From assembly GCA_020638695.1 (NCBI GenBank), contig JACKIB010000016.1, positions 51,218-115,217 of the forward strand: 64,000 nucleotides of DNA, given 5' to 3'. The translations under genes were made by a program, and so were the position numbers. Of this stretch, positions 53,911-60,908 are shown one piece after another. The notes beneath the pieces are model-generated. The model searched no databases. It worked only from the letters and a program-made list of their open reading frames with translations, and was not told the DNA's origin. The stretch's first letter is position 1. Every line of letters starts with the position of its first letter. This DNA comes from Planctomycetota bacterium. GTDB lineage: Bacteria; Planctomycetota; UBA1135; UBA2386.

Positions 53911-54416
53911 CCGACACCGACCCGCTGGCGTTCCTCGGCGAGGAGTTCTTGACCTGGCTCTGGTATCGACTGGAGAACGAGGGTGGCGACTTCAAGCTCG
54001 ATCAGGGCCGCTCGATCGGCGTCTCGCTCGACGACTTCATCGCCTTCGCCCCCCGCGACGACGACGAGACCGAGCAGACCCTGCGCAAGGGGTTGCCGAC
54101 CCGAAGCCCGGAGGCGAGCGCGGCGTTACGCCACGGCCGGCGCCTGCGCCGCGCCAAGCTGGTGGTGGCCGAGGGCGAGGACGTGTGGAGCACCGTGATC
54201 GACGGGCCGACCATGAACCTGCTGAGCATCAAGCTGCCCGAGGACGATCCGGACGCCGAGAACATCGCGGAACGCGGCCAAGGACGCATCGACGCGTTCT
54301 TGCGCCTGCAGGATCACATCGCCGCGCTGTACCGGGCATTTCTAGAGGTGCGACTCGAGTCCGGCTACCTCGAGCAGGGGGCCGCGGAACAGGCGACCTG
54401 GATGGCTACGCGATAG
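53907..54416 (+). CDS. Conserved partner of the RdgC-like protein
   Basis: 169 aa, starting at a GTG that overlaps the previous stop. It opens DPLAFLGEEFLTWLWYRLENEGGDF, an aromatic-rich helix that I recall at the start of proteins encoded next to short RdgC homologues. Further blocks are DDFIAFAPRDD, LPTRSPEASAALRHGRRLRRAKLVVAEG, VWSTVIDGPTMNLLSIKLPE and GRIDAFLRLQDHIAALYRAFLEVRL. No signal, membrane helix or catalytic motif. The strict coupling suggests a physical partner in DNA handling. Function unknown. Confidence 0.65.
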   Translation: MTDTDPLAFLGEEFLTWLWYRLENEGGDFKLDQGRSIGVSLDDFIAFAPRDDDETEQTLRKGLPTRSPEASAALRHGRRLRRAKLVVAEGEDVWSTVIDGPTMNLLSIKLPEDDPDAENIAERGQGRIDAFLRLQDHIAALYRAFLEVRLESGYLEQGAAEQATWMATR

Positions 54417-54468
54417 CCGCAGCGACCTTGCGCCATCGCAGCAGCTCGGTCATGAATGGTCCGGGCTG
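54417..54468. repeat. Repeat B, right-end fragment
   Basis: GCAGCGACCTTGCGCCATCG and GCAGCTCGGTCATGAATGGT followed by CCGGGCT match the right end of repeat B. It fills the gap between two convergent genes, and its terminal bases encode the last residues (SPDHS) and stop of the minus-strand SDR. Confidence 0.7.
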
Positions 54469-55331
54469 GGCGGACCCCAGCGGCGCACGTTCGGCAGCAT
54501 GCGGAACAACAGCGCGTTGTAGAGCCGCTGCGGCGTCAGCCGGCGGAACAGCGAGAACATCGGAGCGTCCAGGGTCGCGCCGACGCGCAGCGGCGGGCGC
54601 TTGGCACGCATCACCCGCACGACCTTGCGGGCGACACTCTCCGGCGTCGCCCACGAGCGCATCATCGTTCGCGCGATGAACGGCGCCATGTTCTCGTAGT
54701 GCGCGTGGTACGGATCGTCAGCGTGCAGCATCGAATCCTGTCCATCCACCGTGTAGCGGGTGTTGGCGAACGAGCGCGAATGGATGAACCCGGGCTCGAC
54801 CAGGGTCACCTTGATTCCCCACGGGCGCACCTCGTACCACAACGCTTCGGAAACCCCTTCGAGGGCGAACTTCGACGCGCTGTAGATCGACATGGTGGGC
54901 ATCGCCATCATCCCGCCGACCGACGAGATGTTGATGATGCGTCCCGCACGCTTGGCGCGCATCCCCGGTAGCACCAGCCGCATCAAGTGCATCGGCGACA
55001 GGAAGTTCACGTCCATCTGCGCCAACCGTTCGGCTTCGTTGACGTGCTCGACGACGGCGCGGTACGTCACGGCTGCGTTGTTGATCAACACGTCGACACC
55101 GCCCCAGTCGGCTTCCGCCTCCGCCACCACCGCGCGACGCTGACTGCTCTGCGTCACGTCGAGCGCGCGCAGCCGCACCCGCTCCGACGCCTGGATCCCG
55201 GCCGCCTCGAGCCGCGGGAGTGAACTCTCCCGGGCGGTCAGAATCAGCCGATCGACGCCACGGCACAACAGCCGCGCGATGGCCAGCCCCAACCCGGAAC
55301 TCGCGCCGGTCAGAAGGACGGTATTCGTCAT
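54450..55331 (-). CDS. Short-chain dehydrogenase/reductase
   Basis: 293 aa from the ATG at 55331 (MTNTVLLTGASSGLGLAIAR), where the Rossmann motif TGASSGLG starts; longer upstream frames run into the selenoprotein gene and are rejected. Other SDR motifs: LDVTQSS (adenine pocket), VLINNAAVTYRA (NNAG-like), NISSVGGMMAMP (Ser), YSASK (Tyr and Lys) and EPGFIHSRSF. It has a C-terminal extension (RVMRAKRPPLRVGATLDAPMFSLFRRLTPQRLYNALLFRML) of the kind seen in SDRs acting on lipid-like substrates. The last five residues and the TGA stop come from a fragment of repeat B, so the original C-terminus was probably replaced. Substrate unknown. Confidence 0.85.
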   Translation of the reverse strand: MTNTVLLTGASSGLGLAIARLLCRGVDRLILTARESSLPRLEAAGIQASERVRLRALDVTQSSQRRAVVAEAEADWGGVDVLINNAAVTYRAVVEHVNEAERLAQMDVNFLSPMHLMRLVLPGMRAKRAGRIINISSVGGMMAMPTMSIYSASKFALEGVSEALWYEVRPWGIKVTLVEPGFIHSRSFANTRYTVDGQDSMLHADDPYHAHYENMAPFIARTMMRSWATPESVARKVVRVMRAKRPPLRVGATLDAPMFSLFRRLTPQRLYNALLFRMLPNVRRWGPPSPDHS

Positions 55332-55417
55332 GTCGTGAGCACAAAGCCACGGTACCCCGGCGACCGGCGGCCTGCACCCTGCGTTCTGCGCACTGCCTTT
55401 GTGACACAGTCGCTCCT

Positions 55418-56518
55418 TCAGCCGCGCCGTTCCGCTCCGCCAGCCGGCGCCGCGCGCAGGACCAACTCGAGACGTGCTCGGTAGCTGTCGAATTGCTCGG
55501 CCGAACGCGCGGGCTCGAGGCCGCGCAGCGCCGCGGCGATTTGGTGTCGTCGGGCGGTGATGCGACCGAGCAGCGCGCGCTGCTCGGGGCTGAACACCGG
55601 CGCCGGGTCCCGCTTCGCGCCGAGCAACGCGTTGGCTCGCTGTGCTTGCAGCGCGGTCATCGGCACCCACCACCACGCGGACTGCCGCAGATAGTACTTC
55701 CGATCGGCAGCCTTGGCGGGGGATGCCGCGCCGGGCACTCGCTCGGCACGGGCACCGACCACCGTTCGCGCGGCGGCGAGTTGAGCAGCGTCGTGGGCGA
55801 ACACGGTCGAACGACCGGGCACCTGCTCGGCGCAGCTCAGCAGCTTCGCATAGGGCAGCAGCTCCGGGTCGAACTCGACTTCGACCACCTCTTTGCCGCC
55901 GAGCCACGCCGCGCGCGTCCCGACCACTCCCGGCAGCGCTCCCAGCGCCGCCTCACCTTCCCAGAATCAATGCATCGCGAAGGTCGCCTTGCCCAGTTTG
56001 CGCACACGACCCTCGGCAGCGAGGAGCTCGAGATACTGCGGTACCGATCGTCGCGCAGCGCGCAACGCCTCGACCATCCGTGCGGCGATTCCCGCCGGCG
56101 TCCAGACGCCGTCCCGGCGCGCGATCCAGTCGCGCCCCGCAGCGTCGACGAACCGCACCACCGGGTTGTTCCACGCCGGTTCGCCGAACCGCTTCAACAG
56201 CTCCGCATCGCGACCCTTCTCGCTGTTGAACACCGCCACCGGCTCGAACAGATCGACGATCGCTTCGACGAGGAGTGGATGGGACAGCACCTGCTGCCCG
56301 AAGTCGATGCAGGTCCTTCAACCCGGAACTTCTTGGAACAGCAGGAACACCGGCTTCGTCGGCCTGCCGCGCAGCACCGCATCGAGATCGCGAGAGAACG
56401 GCACCCGGCCCAACTCGCGGGGCGCCTTCACCAGAGGGCGCACCCCCTGCGCCCCGACCGCGGCGGTAGAAACCAGCACGGCGAATGCGAGGACGGGCGT
56501 CAGCGGTGCTCCGTGCAT
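55418..56518 (-). CDS. Selenoprotein with two in-frame UGA codons: thioredoxin-like VPG-U domain plus MsrA-like U-F-W domain
   Basis: A single frame of 367 codons interrupted only by TGA at 56320-56318 (residue 67) and 55969-55967 (residue 184). It starts with signal peptide MHGAPLTPVLAFAVLVSTAAVGAQ. Around the first TGA the protein reads PVFLLFQEVPG-U-RTCIDFGQQVLSHPL, a thioredoxin-like redox site. The domain continues with DLFEPVAVFNSEKGRD and EPAWNNPVVRFVDAAGRDW. Around the second it reads KATFAMH-U-FWEGEAALGALPGV, equivalent to the G-C-F-W catalytic site of methionine sulphoxide reductase A, then KEVVEVEFDPELLPYAKLL and DRKYYLRQSAWWWVPMTALQAQRANALLG. The frame continues smoothly through both TGAs with conserved flanks, which argues for selenocysteine rather than decay. 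Exported thiol or selenol oxidoreductase; exact substrate unknown. The final TGA at 55420 follows a basic tail and is taken as the true stop. Confidence 0.8.
55932..55952 (-). promoter_or_regulatory. Bacterial SECIS-like hairpin after the second UGA
   Basis: On the minus strand a 9-bp stem, GGCGGCGCT / AGCGCTGCC with one G-U pair, closes a GGG loop. The loop lies 24-26 bases after the UGA, inside the 16-37 base window and with the G-rich apical loop expected of bacterial SECIS elements recognised by SelB. Confidence 0.65.
56289..56314 (-). promoter_or_regulatory. Weaker SECIS-like hairpin after the first UGA
   Basis: On the minus strand ACCTGC (4-9 bases after the UGA) pairs with GCAGGT (24-29 bases after). 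An inner CG/CG pair is possible, and GGG sits 19-21 bases after the UGA. It fits the general bacterial SECIS layout less well than the second one. Confidence 0.45.
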
Positions 56519-56563
56519 GCGTCGATCATCGGGACCGGGATGCTGTCGGGCAAGCCACCGCGA

Positions 56564-56617
56564 GCGAGCGAACCGTATGGCCCGCCAACTCATGTGACGA
56601 ACCTCGGCGACACCGAC
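56564..56617. repeat. Repeat A remnant (right half)
   Basis: GCGAGCGAACCGTATGG, then CAACTCATGTGACGAACCTC and GGCGACACC follow the right half of repeat A with several changes. The rest of the 338-base gap 56519-56856 between the divergent selenoprotein and FG-GAP genes shows nothing I can name. Confidence 0.45.
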
Positions 56618-56856
56618 CGGCCGCGGCGCACGGTGACGCCCCAAGGCACTTCGCCGCCCGCAGCACGTGCACCGCACTGAGCGGCCGGCGACGCCGTGAT
56701 CGCGGCAAGTCCGGCCCCGATCGGCGCGCGTGTCGAGAGACGGCACTCGCGATGCGGCGAGCCGCACGGCCAGACCGAAATCGCTGTTCGGATCCGGCCG
56801 GCACCGGCACTGGTGCCATTCCCGCCCACCGGGCCCGCCTTCGAACCCTGGAACCC

Positions 56857-59478
56857 ATGTCGACCTCGACCCTTCGTCTCGTACTCGCCCTCACCACCGC
56901 GACCCTCGTCTCGGGGACCGCCGTGGCACAGCGCCAGTTCGCCGAGCTCACTTCGTCCCGCATGCCGCACCTGCGCGGCGAGGGCCGCGCGGTCGCCACA
57001 GCGGACATCGACGGGGACGGTGACCGCGATCTGGTGATCGCCAACAGCCAGATCACGTCGGGTTCGCAGAACTTCCTGTACCTGAACACCGGCAAGGGCA
57101 GGTTCGTCGACGCGACTGCGACGCGACTACCGGTCGGGGCTCACCGGACGTCGGACCTCGCACTCGGCGACATCGACGGCGACGGCGACGTAGATCTGGT
57201 GACAGCCAACACCTACCAGAATCGGCTCTACCTCAACGACGGGACCGGTGTGTTCCAAGAAGCGACGCTGGGTCGGCTGCCCAAGGACACGACGGACTGC
57301 ATCGCGATGGTGATGCGCGACCTCGACAACGACGGCGACCTCGACCTGGTGTTCGCCGCCTACGGCCAGAATCTGCTCTACCTCAACAACGGCAGCGGGG
57401 TGTTCACCGATGTCACGGCGACGCACATGGTGGCGAGCTCGACCACCCATTGGGATGTGGACGCGGCCGACATCGACGGCGACGGCGACCTCGACCTGGT
57501 GTTCGCTGCACAGTCCGGCAATCGCCTGCTGCTCAACGACGGCACCGCGCACTTCACCGACGTGACTGCCGGGCGACTGCCCACGATCGCGTCGACCGGG
57601 CTGGCAGCGACCTTCGGTGACGTCGACGGCGACGGTGACGCGGACCTGATCTGCGGCTACTGGCAGCTCGCCCCGGTGTTGTTCCTCAACAACGGCAGCG
57701 GCACGTTCACCAACGCCACGGCGGGGCGCCTGACCACCAAGATGGTGTCGATCGGTAGCGTCACCTTCGGCGACGTCGACGGTGACAACGACCTCGACGT
57801 AGTGGTATCCGGTTGGTTCGGACAGGACACCCCGTCCCTCGAGATCCACTTGAACAACGGCTCGGGCGCTTTCGCCGACGCCACCGCCACGCACCTGCTG
57901 ACCCGTGCAACCACCTACGTGGGTGGCACGGTGCTCGCCGATCTCGATGGAGATGGCGACCTCGACCTCGCCACGGCCGAGTTGGCGCAGCGCGATCGCC
58001 TGCTGATCAACGAGGGCAACGGCACATTCGTCGACGTCACGCCGTCGCGGCTCTACGCCCTCAGCGACGTGCCCGCCGCCGCGGTGTTGGCCGACCTCGA
58101 CGGCGACGGCGACAAGGACCTGGTGTTCGCGAACGTGTACTTCGAGTACCAATCGTGGCCGAACCGCCTGCACCGCAACGACGGCCGGGGGAATTTCACC
58201 GACGTGACGCGGACCAACCTCCCCGCCGACAACGACGAATCGCGCGCCGTGGCGTGCGCCGACGTCGACCGCGACGGCGACCTCGACCTGGTGTTCGGCA
58301 ACTTCGGCGGTCAGAACAAGCTCTACCTCAACAACGGCAAGGCGGTGTTCACCGACGCCACCGCGGCGTGGCTGCCCGCCACGATCGACCAGACCACTTC
58401 GATCGCGCTCGGCGACGTGAACGGCGACGGCTACCCGGATCTGATCGTCGGCAACTACCGCGAACAGGTCGGGCTGTACATCAACACCAAGAACGGCGCG
58501 TTCATGCCCGCGGCCGCCGGCGCGATCCCGCCCGCGGTGCACGAGACGCGCGCCCTGGCGCTGGGTGACGTCGACGGCGACGGCGATCTCGACATCGTCC
58601 TGGCGGTCGGGCTGGTGACGGGGGCGCGCAACGTGCTGCTGCTGAACGACGGCACCGGCAAGTTCGTGGACGCGACCGCGACCCATATGCCGGCGCTGCG
58701 CGACCCATCGTCCAGCGTGGCGCTGGGCGATCTCGACGGCGACGGCGACCTCGACATGGTGTTCGGCAACGACTCGCTCGGCACCGGAGTGCCCAACCGC
58801 GTCTACCGCAACAACGGCTCCGGCGTGTTCAGCCTCGGCAACATGGTCTACGACCTGGACAACACACGCTCCGTGGTTCTGTTCGACGTGGACGACGACG
58901 GCGACCTCGACGTCGTGTTCGGCAACTTCGACTTCTACAACAAGCTCGCCATCAACGACGGTGCCGGGAACTTCTCGGAGGACACGTCGCGCATGCCGGG
59001 AGTGCTCGAGAGCACGCGGAGCCTGGTGGCCGGCGACATCGACGGAGATGGCGACATCGACTTGGTCGCGGGCAACTCCGGGGCACTCCGTTACGAGAGC
59101 TCGGTCTACGCCAACCGCCTGCGCCAGCTCGAGGCACTCGACCTGCCGTCGATCGGCAGCAACTGGCGACTCGACGTGTACTCGCAGGCCGGCTTCGCCA
59201 CCGCGACCCAGGCGGCGATCGCGTTCGTCGGACTCGCTCCGGCGTCCGTCCAGTTGCCGCCGTACGGGGTGCTCGGGGTCGATCCGGCGCAATTGGTCCT
59301 GTTGCCGTCGGTCACGCTTCCCGCGCCGGCCGGCGCCGGCACCACGGTGCTCCCGATTCCCGCCGTCAGCTCACTGGTCGGGCTGGTGCTCTACGCCCAG
59401 GCGGGCGTGCAGCCGACCTCGAACCCCGCCGATGCGCGGTTCACCAACGTGCTCGAGGCGCGGATCGGTCGCTTGTAG
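56857..59478 (+). CDS. Secreted FG-GAP/VCBS beta-propeller repeat protein
   Basis: 873 aa from the ATG at 56857 with signal peptide MSTSTLRLVLALTTATLVSG then TAVAQ. About fifteen repeats of ~50 residues follow, each with a calcium-binding D-x-D-G-D-G-D-x-D motif and a strand such as NRLYLNDGTGVF (for example GDIDGDGDVDLVTANT, RDLDNDGDLDLVFAAY, ADIDGDGDLDLVFAAQ). These form seven-bladed integrin-alpha-like propellers, probably two. The last ~130 residues are a separate module (NWRLDVYSQAGFATATQAAIAFVGL, LVGLVLYAQAGVQP) shared by many secreted proteins of this lineage, perhaps a surface or sorting domain. Likely a large extracellular binding or adhesion protein. Confidence 0.85.
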   Translation: MSTSTLRLVLALTTATLVSGTAVAQRQFAELTSSRMPHLRGEGRAVATADIDGDGDRDLVIANSQITSGSQNFLYLNTGKGRFVDATATRLPVGAHRTSDLALGDIDGDGDVDLVTANTYQNRLYLNDGTGVFQEATLGRLPKDTTDCIAMVMRDLDNDGDLDLVFAAYGQNLLYLNNGSGVFTDVTATHMVASSTTHWDVDAADIDGDGDLDLVFAAQSGNRLLLNDGTAHFTDVTAGRLPTIASTGLAATFGDVDGDGDADLICGYWQLAPVLFLNNGSGTFTNATAGRLTTKMVSIGSVTFGDVDGDNDLDVVVSGWFGQDTPSLEIHLNNGSGAFADATATHLLTRATTYVGGTVLADLDGDGDLDLATAELAQRDRLLINEGNGTFVDVTPSRLYALSDVPAAAVLADLDGDGDKDLVFANVYFEYQSWPNRLHRNDGRGNFTDVTRTNLPADNDESRAVACADVDRDGDLDLVFGNFGGQNKLYLNNGKAVFTDATAAWLPATIDQTTSIALGDVNGDGYPDLIVGNYREQVGLYINTKNGAFMPAAAGAIPPAVHETRALALGDVDGDGDLDIVLAVGLVTGARNVLLLNDGTGKFVDATATHMPALRDPSSSVALGDLDGDGDLDMVFGNDSLGTGVPNRVYRNNGSGVFSLGNMVYDLDNTRSVVLFDVDDDGDLDVVFGNFDFYNKLAINDGAGNFSEDTSRMPGVLESTRSLVAGDIDGDGDIDLVAGNSGALRYESSVYANRLRQLEALDLPSIGSNWRLDVYSQAGFATATQAAIAFVGLAPASVQLPPYGVLGVDPAQLVLLPSVTLPAPAGAGTTVLPIPAVSSLVGLVLYAQAGVQPTSNPADARFTNVLEARIGRL

Positions 59479-59533
59479 CCACCGCGCACGCGCGGCGTTT
59501 GACGCGACGGCGACCGCGGCGCACCATGGCGGA

Positions 59534-60544
59534 ATGCGCTCGACTCCGCTGATTCGCGCTCTGGGTATCGCATTCTTGCTGGTGGGCTGCCGCGGGACCG
59601 CCGACCCGGAGACGCCGCGCTCCCCTGACGCGGCGGCGACGGCCACACAGAGCACACCTCGTTCGGCTGAAGGCGAGCCCCACCGCTTCTCCTGCCGACA
59701 ACTCGCCGACCGCTACCGCATCGAGATCGACGGCGCGCTGTTCGCGGAGTACGTGTTCCGCGGCCACCCGAGTCCGATTGTCTACCCGGTGCACGGTGCG
59801 CACGGAATCGCGGTCACCCGGGGCCACCCGATGCACACCAACTCCGGCGAGGCGACCGACCACCCGCACCACCGCTCGTTGTGGTTCGCCCACGGCGACA
59901 TCAACGGTCACGACTTCTGGCACCGCGGTGGGCGCGTCGAACAGCGCAAGGCGATCGTCGCGCAGGGTAGCCACGGCGTGGTGCTCACCACCCACAACGA
60001 CTACCTGGCCGGGGATTCGCGCACGCTGCTGTGTGACGACACGCGCGTGCTCGCTTTCCACGTCGGTCCGCGCGGACGCTACCTGGACTACCAGGTCACG
60101 CTGCACGCCAGTCGAGGCGACCTGCACTTCGGCGACACCAAGGAGGGCACCATGGCGATCCGCGTCGCGCCGTGGCTGCGGCTCGTGGGCAAGTCGGCGA
60201 AGGGGGCGATCCGCACCTCGGAGGGCCGGAAGGACCGCGAAGCCTGGGGCCGGCGCGCGCGCTGGGTCGATTACTTCGGCACCACCGCGGGCGAGACAGT
60301 CGGGGTCGCCCTGTTCGACCACCCGCAGAACCACGGCTTCCCGTGCCGCTGGCATGCACGGGAGTACGGACTGCTGGCGGCCAACCCGTTCGGGGTACGC
60401 CAGTTCCGCGACGGGCGCGACGGTGCCGGTGGCGTGCGGCTGGCAAAGGGGAAGTCGCTCACGCTGCGCTACCGGTTCTACTTCCACAAGGGCGATACCA
60501 CGCAGGCCGAGGTCGCGGCCGAGTATGGGGACTGGGTGAAGTAG
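59534..60544 (+). CDS. DUF6807 (PmoA-like) lipoprotein
   Basis: 336 aa from the ATG at 59534. The signal ends in a lipobox (LGIAFLLVGCRG). The body matches the DUF6807/PmoA family common in Planctomycetota: YRIEIDGALFAEYVF, PIVYPVHGAHGIAVTRGHPMHTNSGEATDHPHHRSLWFAHGDINGHDFW (His-rich core), LHFGDTKEGTMAIRVAPWLRL, DYFGTTAGETVGVALFDHPQNHGFPCRWHAREYGLLAANPFG and a closing strand LTLRYRFYFHKGD. The conserved His/Asp cluster suggests a metal or sugar site; members are often near sugar-catabolic genes, but the reaction is unknown. It follows the FG-GAP gene after 55 bases. Confidence 0.85.
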   Translation: MRSTPLIRALGIAFLLVGCRGTADPETPRSPDAAATATQSTPRSAEGEPHRFSCRQLADRYRIEIDGALFAEYVFRGHPSPIVYPVHGAHGIAVTRGHPMHTNSGEATDHPHHRSLWFAHGDINGHDFWHRGGRVEQRKAIVAQGSHGVVLTTHNDYLAGDSRTLLCDDTRVLAFHVGPRGRYLDYQVTLHASRGDLHFGDTKEGTMAIRVAPWLRLVGKSAKGAIRTSEGRKDREAWGRRARWVDYFGTTAGETVGVALFDHPQNHGFPCRWHAREYGLLAANPFGVRQFRDGRDGAGGVRLAKGKSLTLRYRFYFHKGDTTQAEVAAEYGDWVK

Positions 60545-60621
60545 CCGGTGCCGTCGCACGCCGGTGACGAGCGGAGCCGGCCGGGCGCACGAACTACGAG
60601 ATGCTGTTCCAACAATCGGTG

Positions 60622-60790
60622 CTAGTGGGGTGTGTCCGAAGTTGGTCACATAAGTCGCCGGCCCTACGGCCCGCTCGCGGCGTCGCAGCTCCTCAGCTTG
60701 TCCACCAACAAGCCGTGTCGTCGCAGCTCCTTGCGAGCGAACCGCATGACTCGACGACTTATGCAACGAACTTCGGACACACCCCACTAG
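60622..60790. repeat. Repeat A copy 3
   Basis: 169 bp with CTAG at both ends and the full 36-base terminal inverted repeats. The internal sequence matches copies 1 and 2 except for about two bases in copy 1. It lies in the 364-base gap between the DUF6807 and M1 peptidase genes; the rest of that gap shows nothing else. Confidence 0.88.
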
Positions 60791-60908
60791 ACACCCGATT
60801 CTTGGCCGCACCTTCCACGGGAGAGAATCCCCCGCGCCGGCAACGCGCCGCGCAGCGACAATGCGCAGGTCTGTGCCTGCCCCTGCTCTCCCATTCCGGC
60901 ACAGCACG

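Noticed and set aside
54453..55907. A long SDR open frame extending upstream to 55907
   Set aside because: The extension is out of frame with, and antisense-free over, the selenoprotein C-terminus. SDR motifs begin at MTNTVLLTGASSGLG (55331).
57127..59292. A 721-codon antisense open frame with VEVAVAVDV repeats across the FG-GAP gene
   Set aside because: The repeats are the complement of the GDGD-rich Ca-binding motifs. The sense product is a clear propeller protein with a signal peptide.
56857..59478. Periodic DNA repeats that might suggest a CRISPR-like or tandem repeat array
   Set aside because: The period (~150 bases) is the protein repeat unit of the FG-GAP domain. Spacing and sequence vary as expected for protein repeats.
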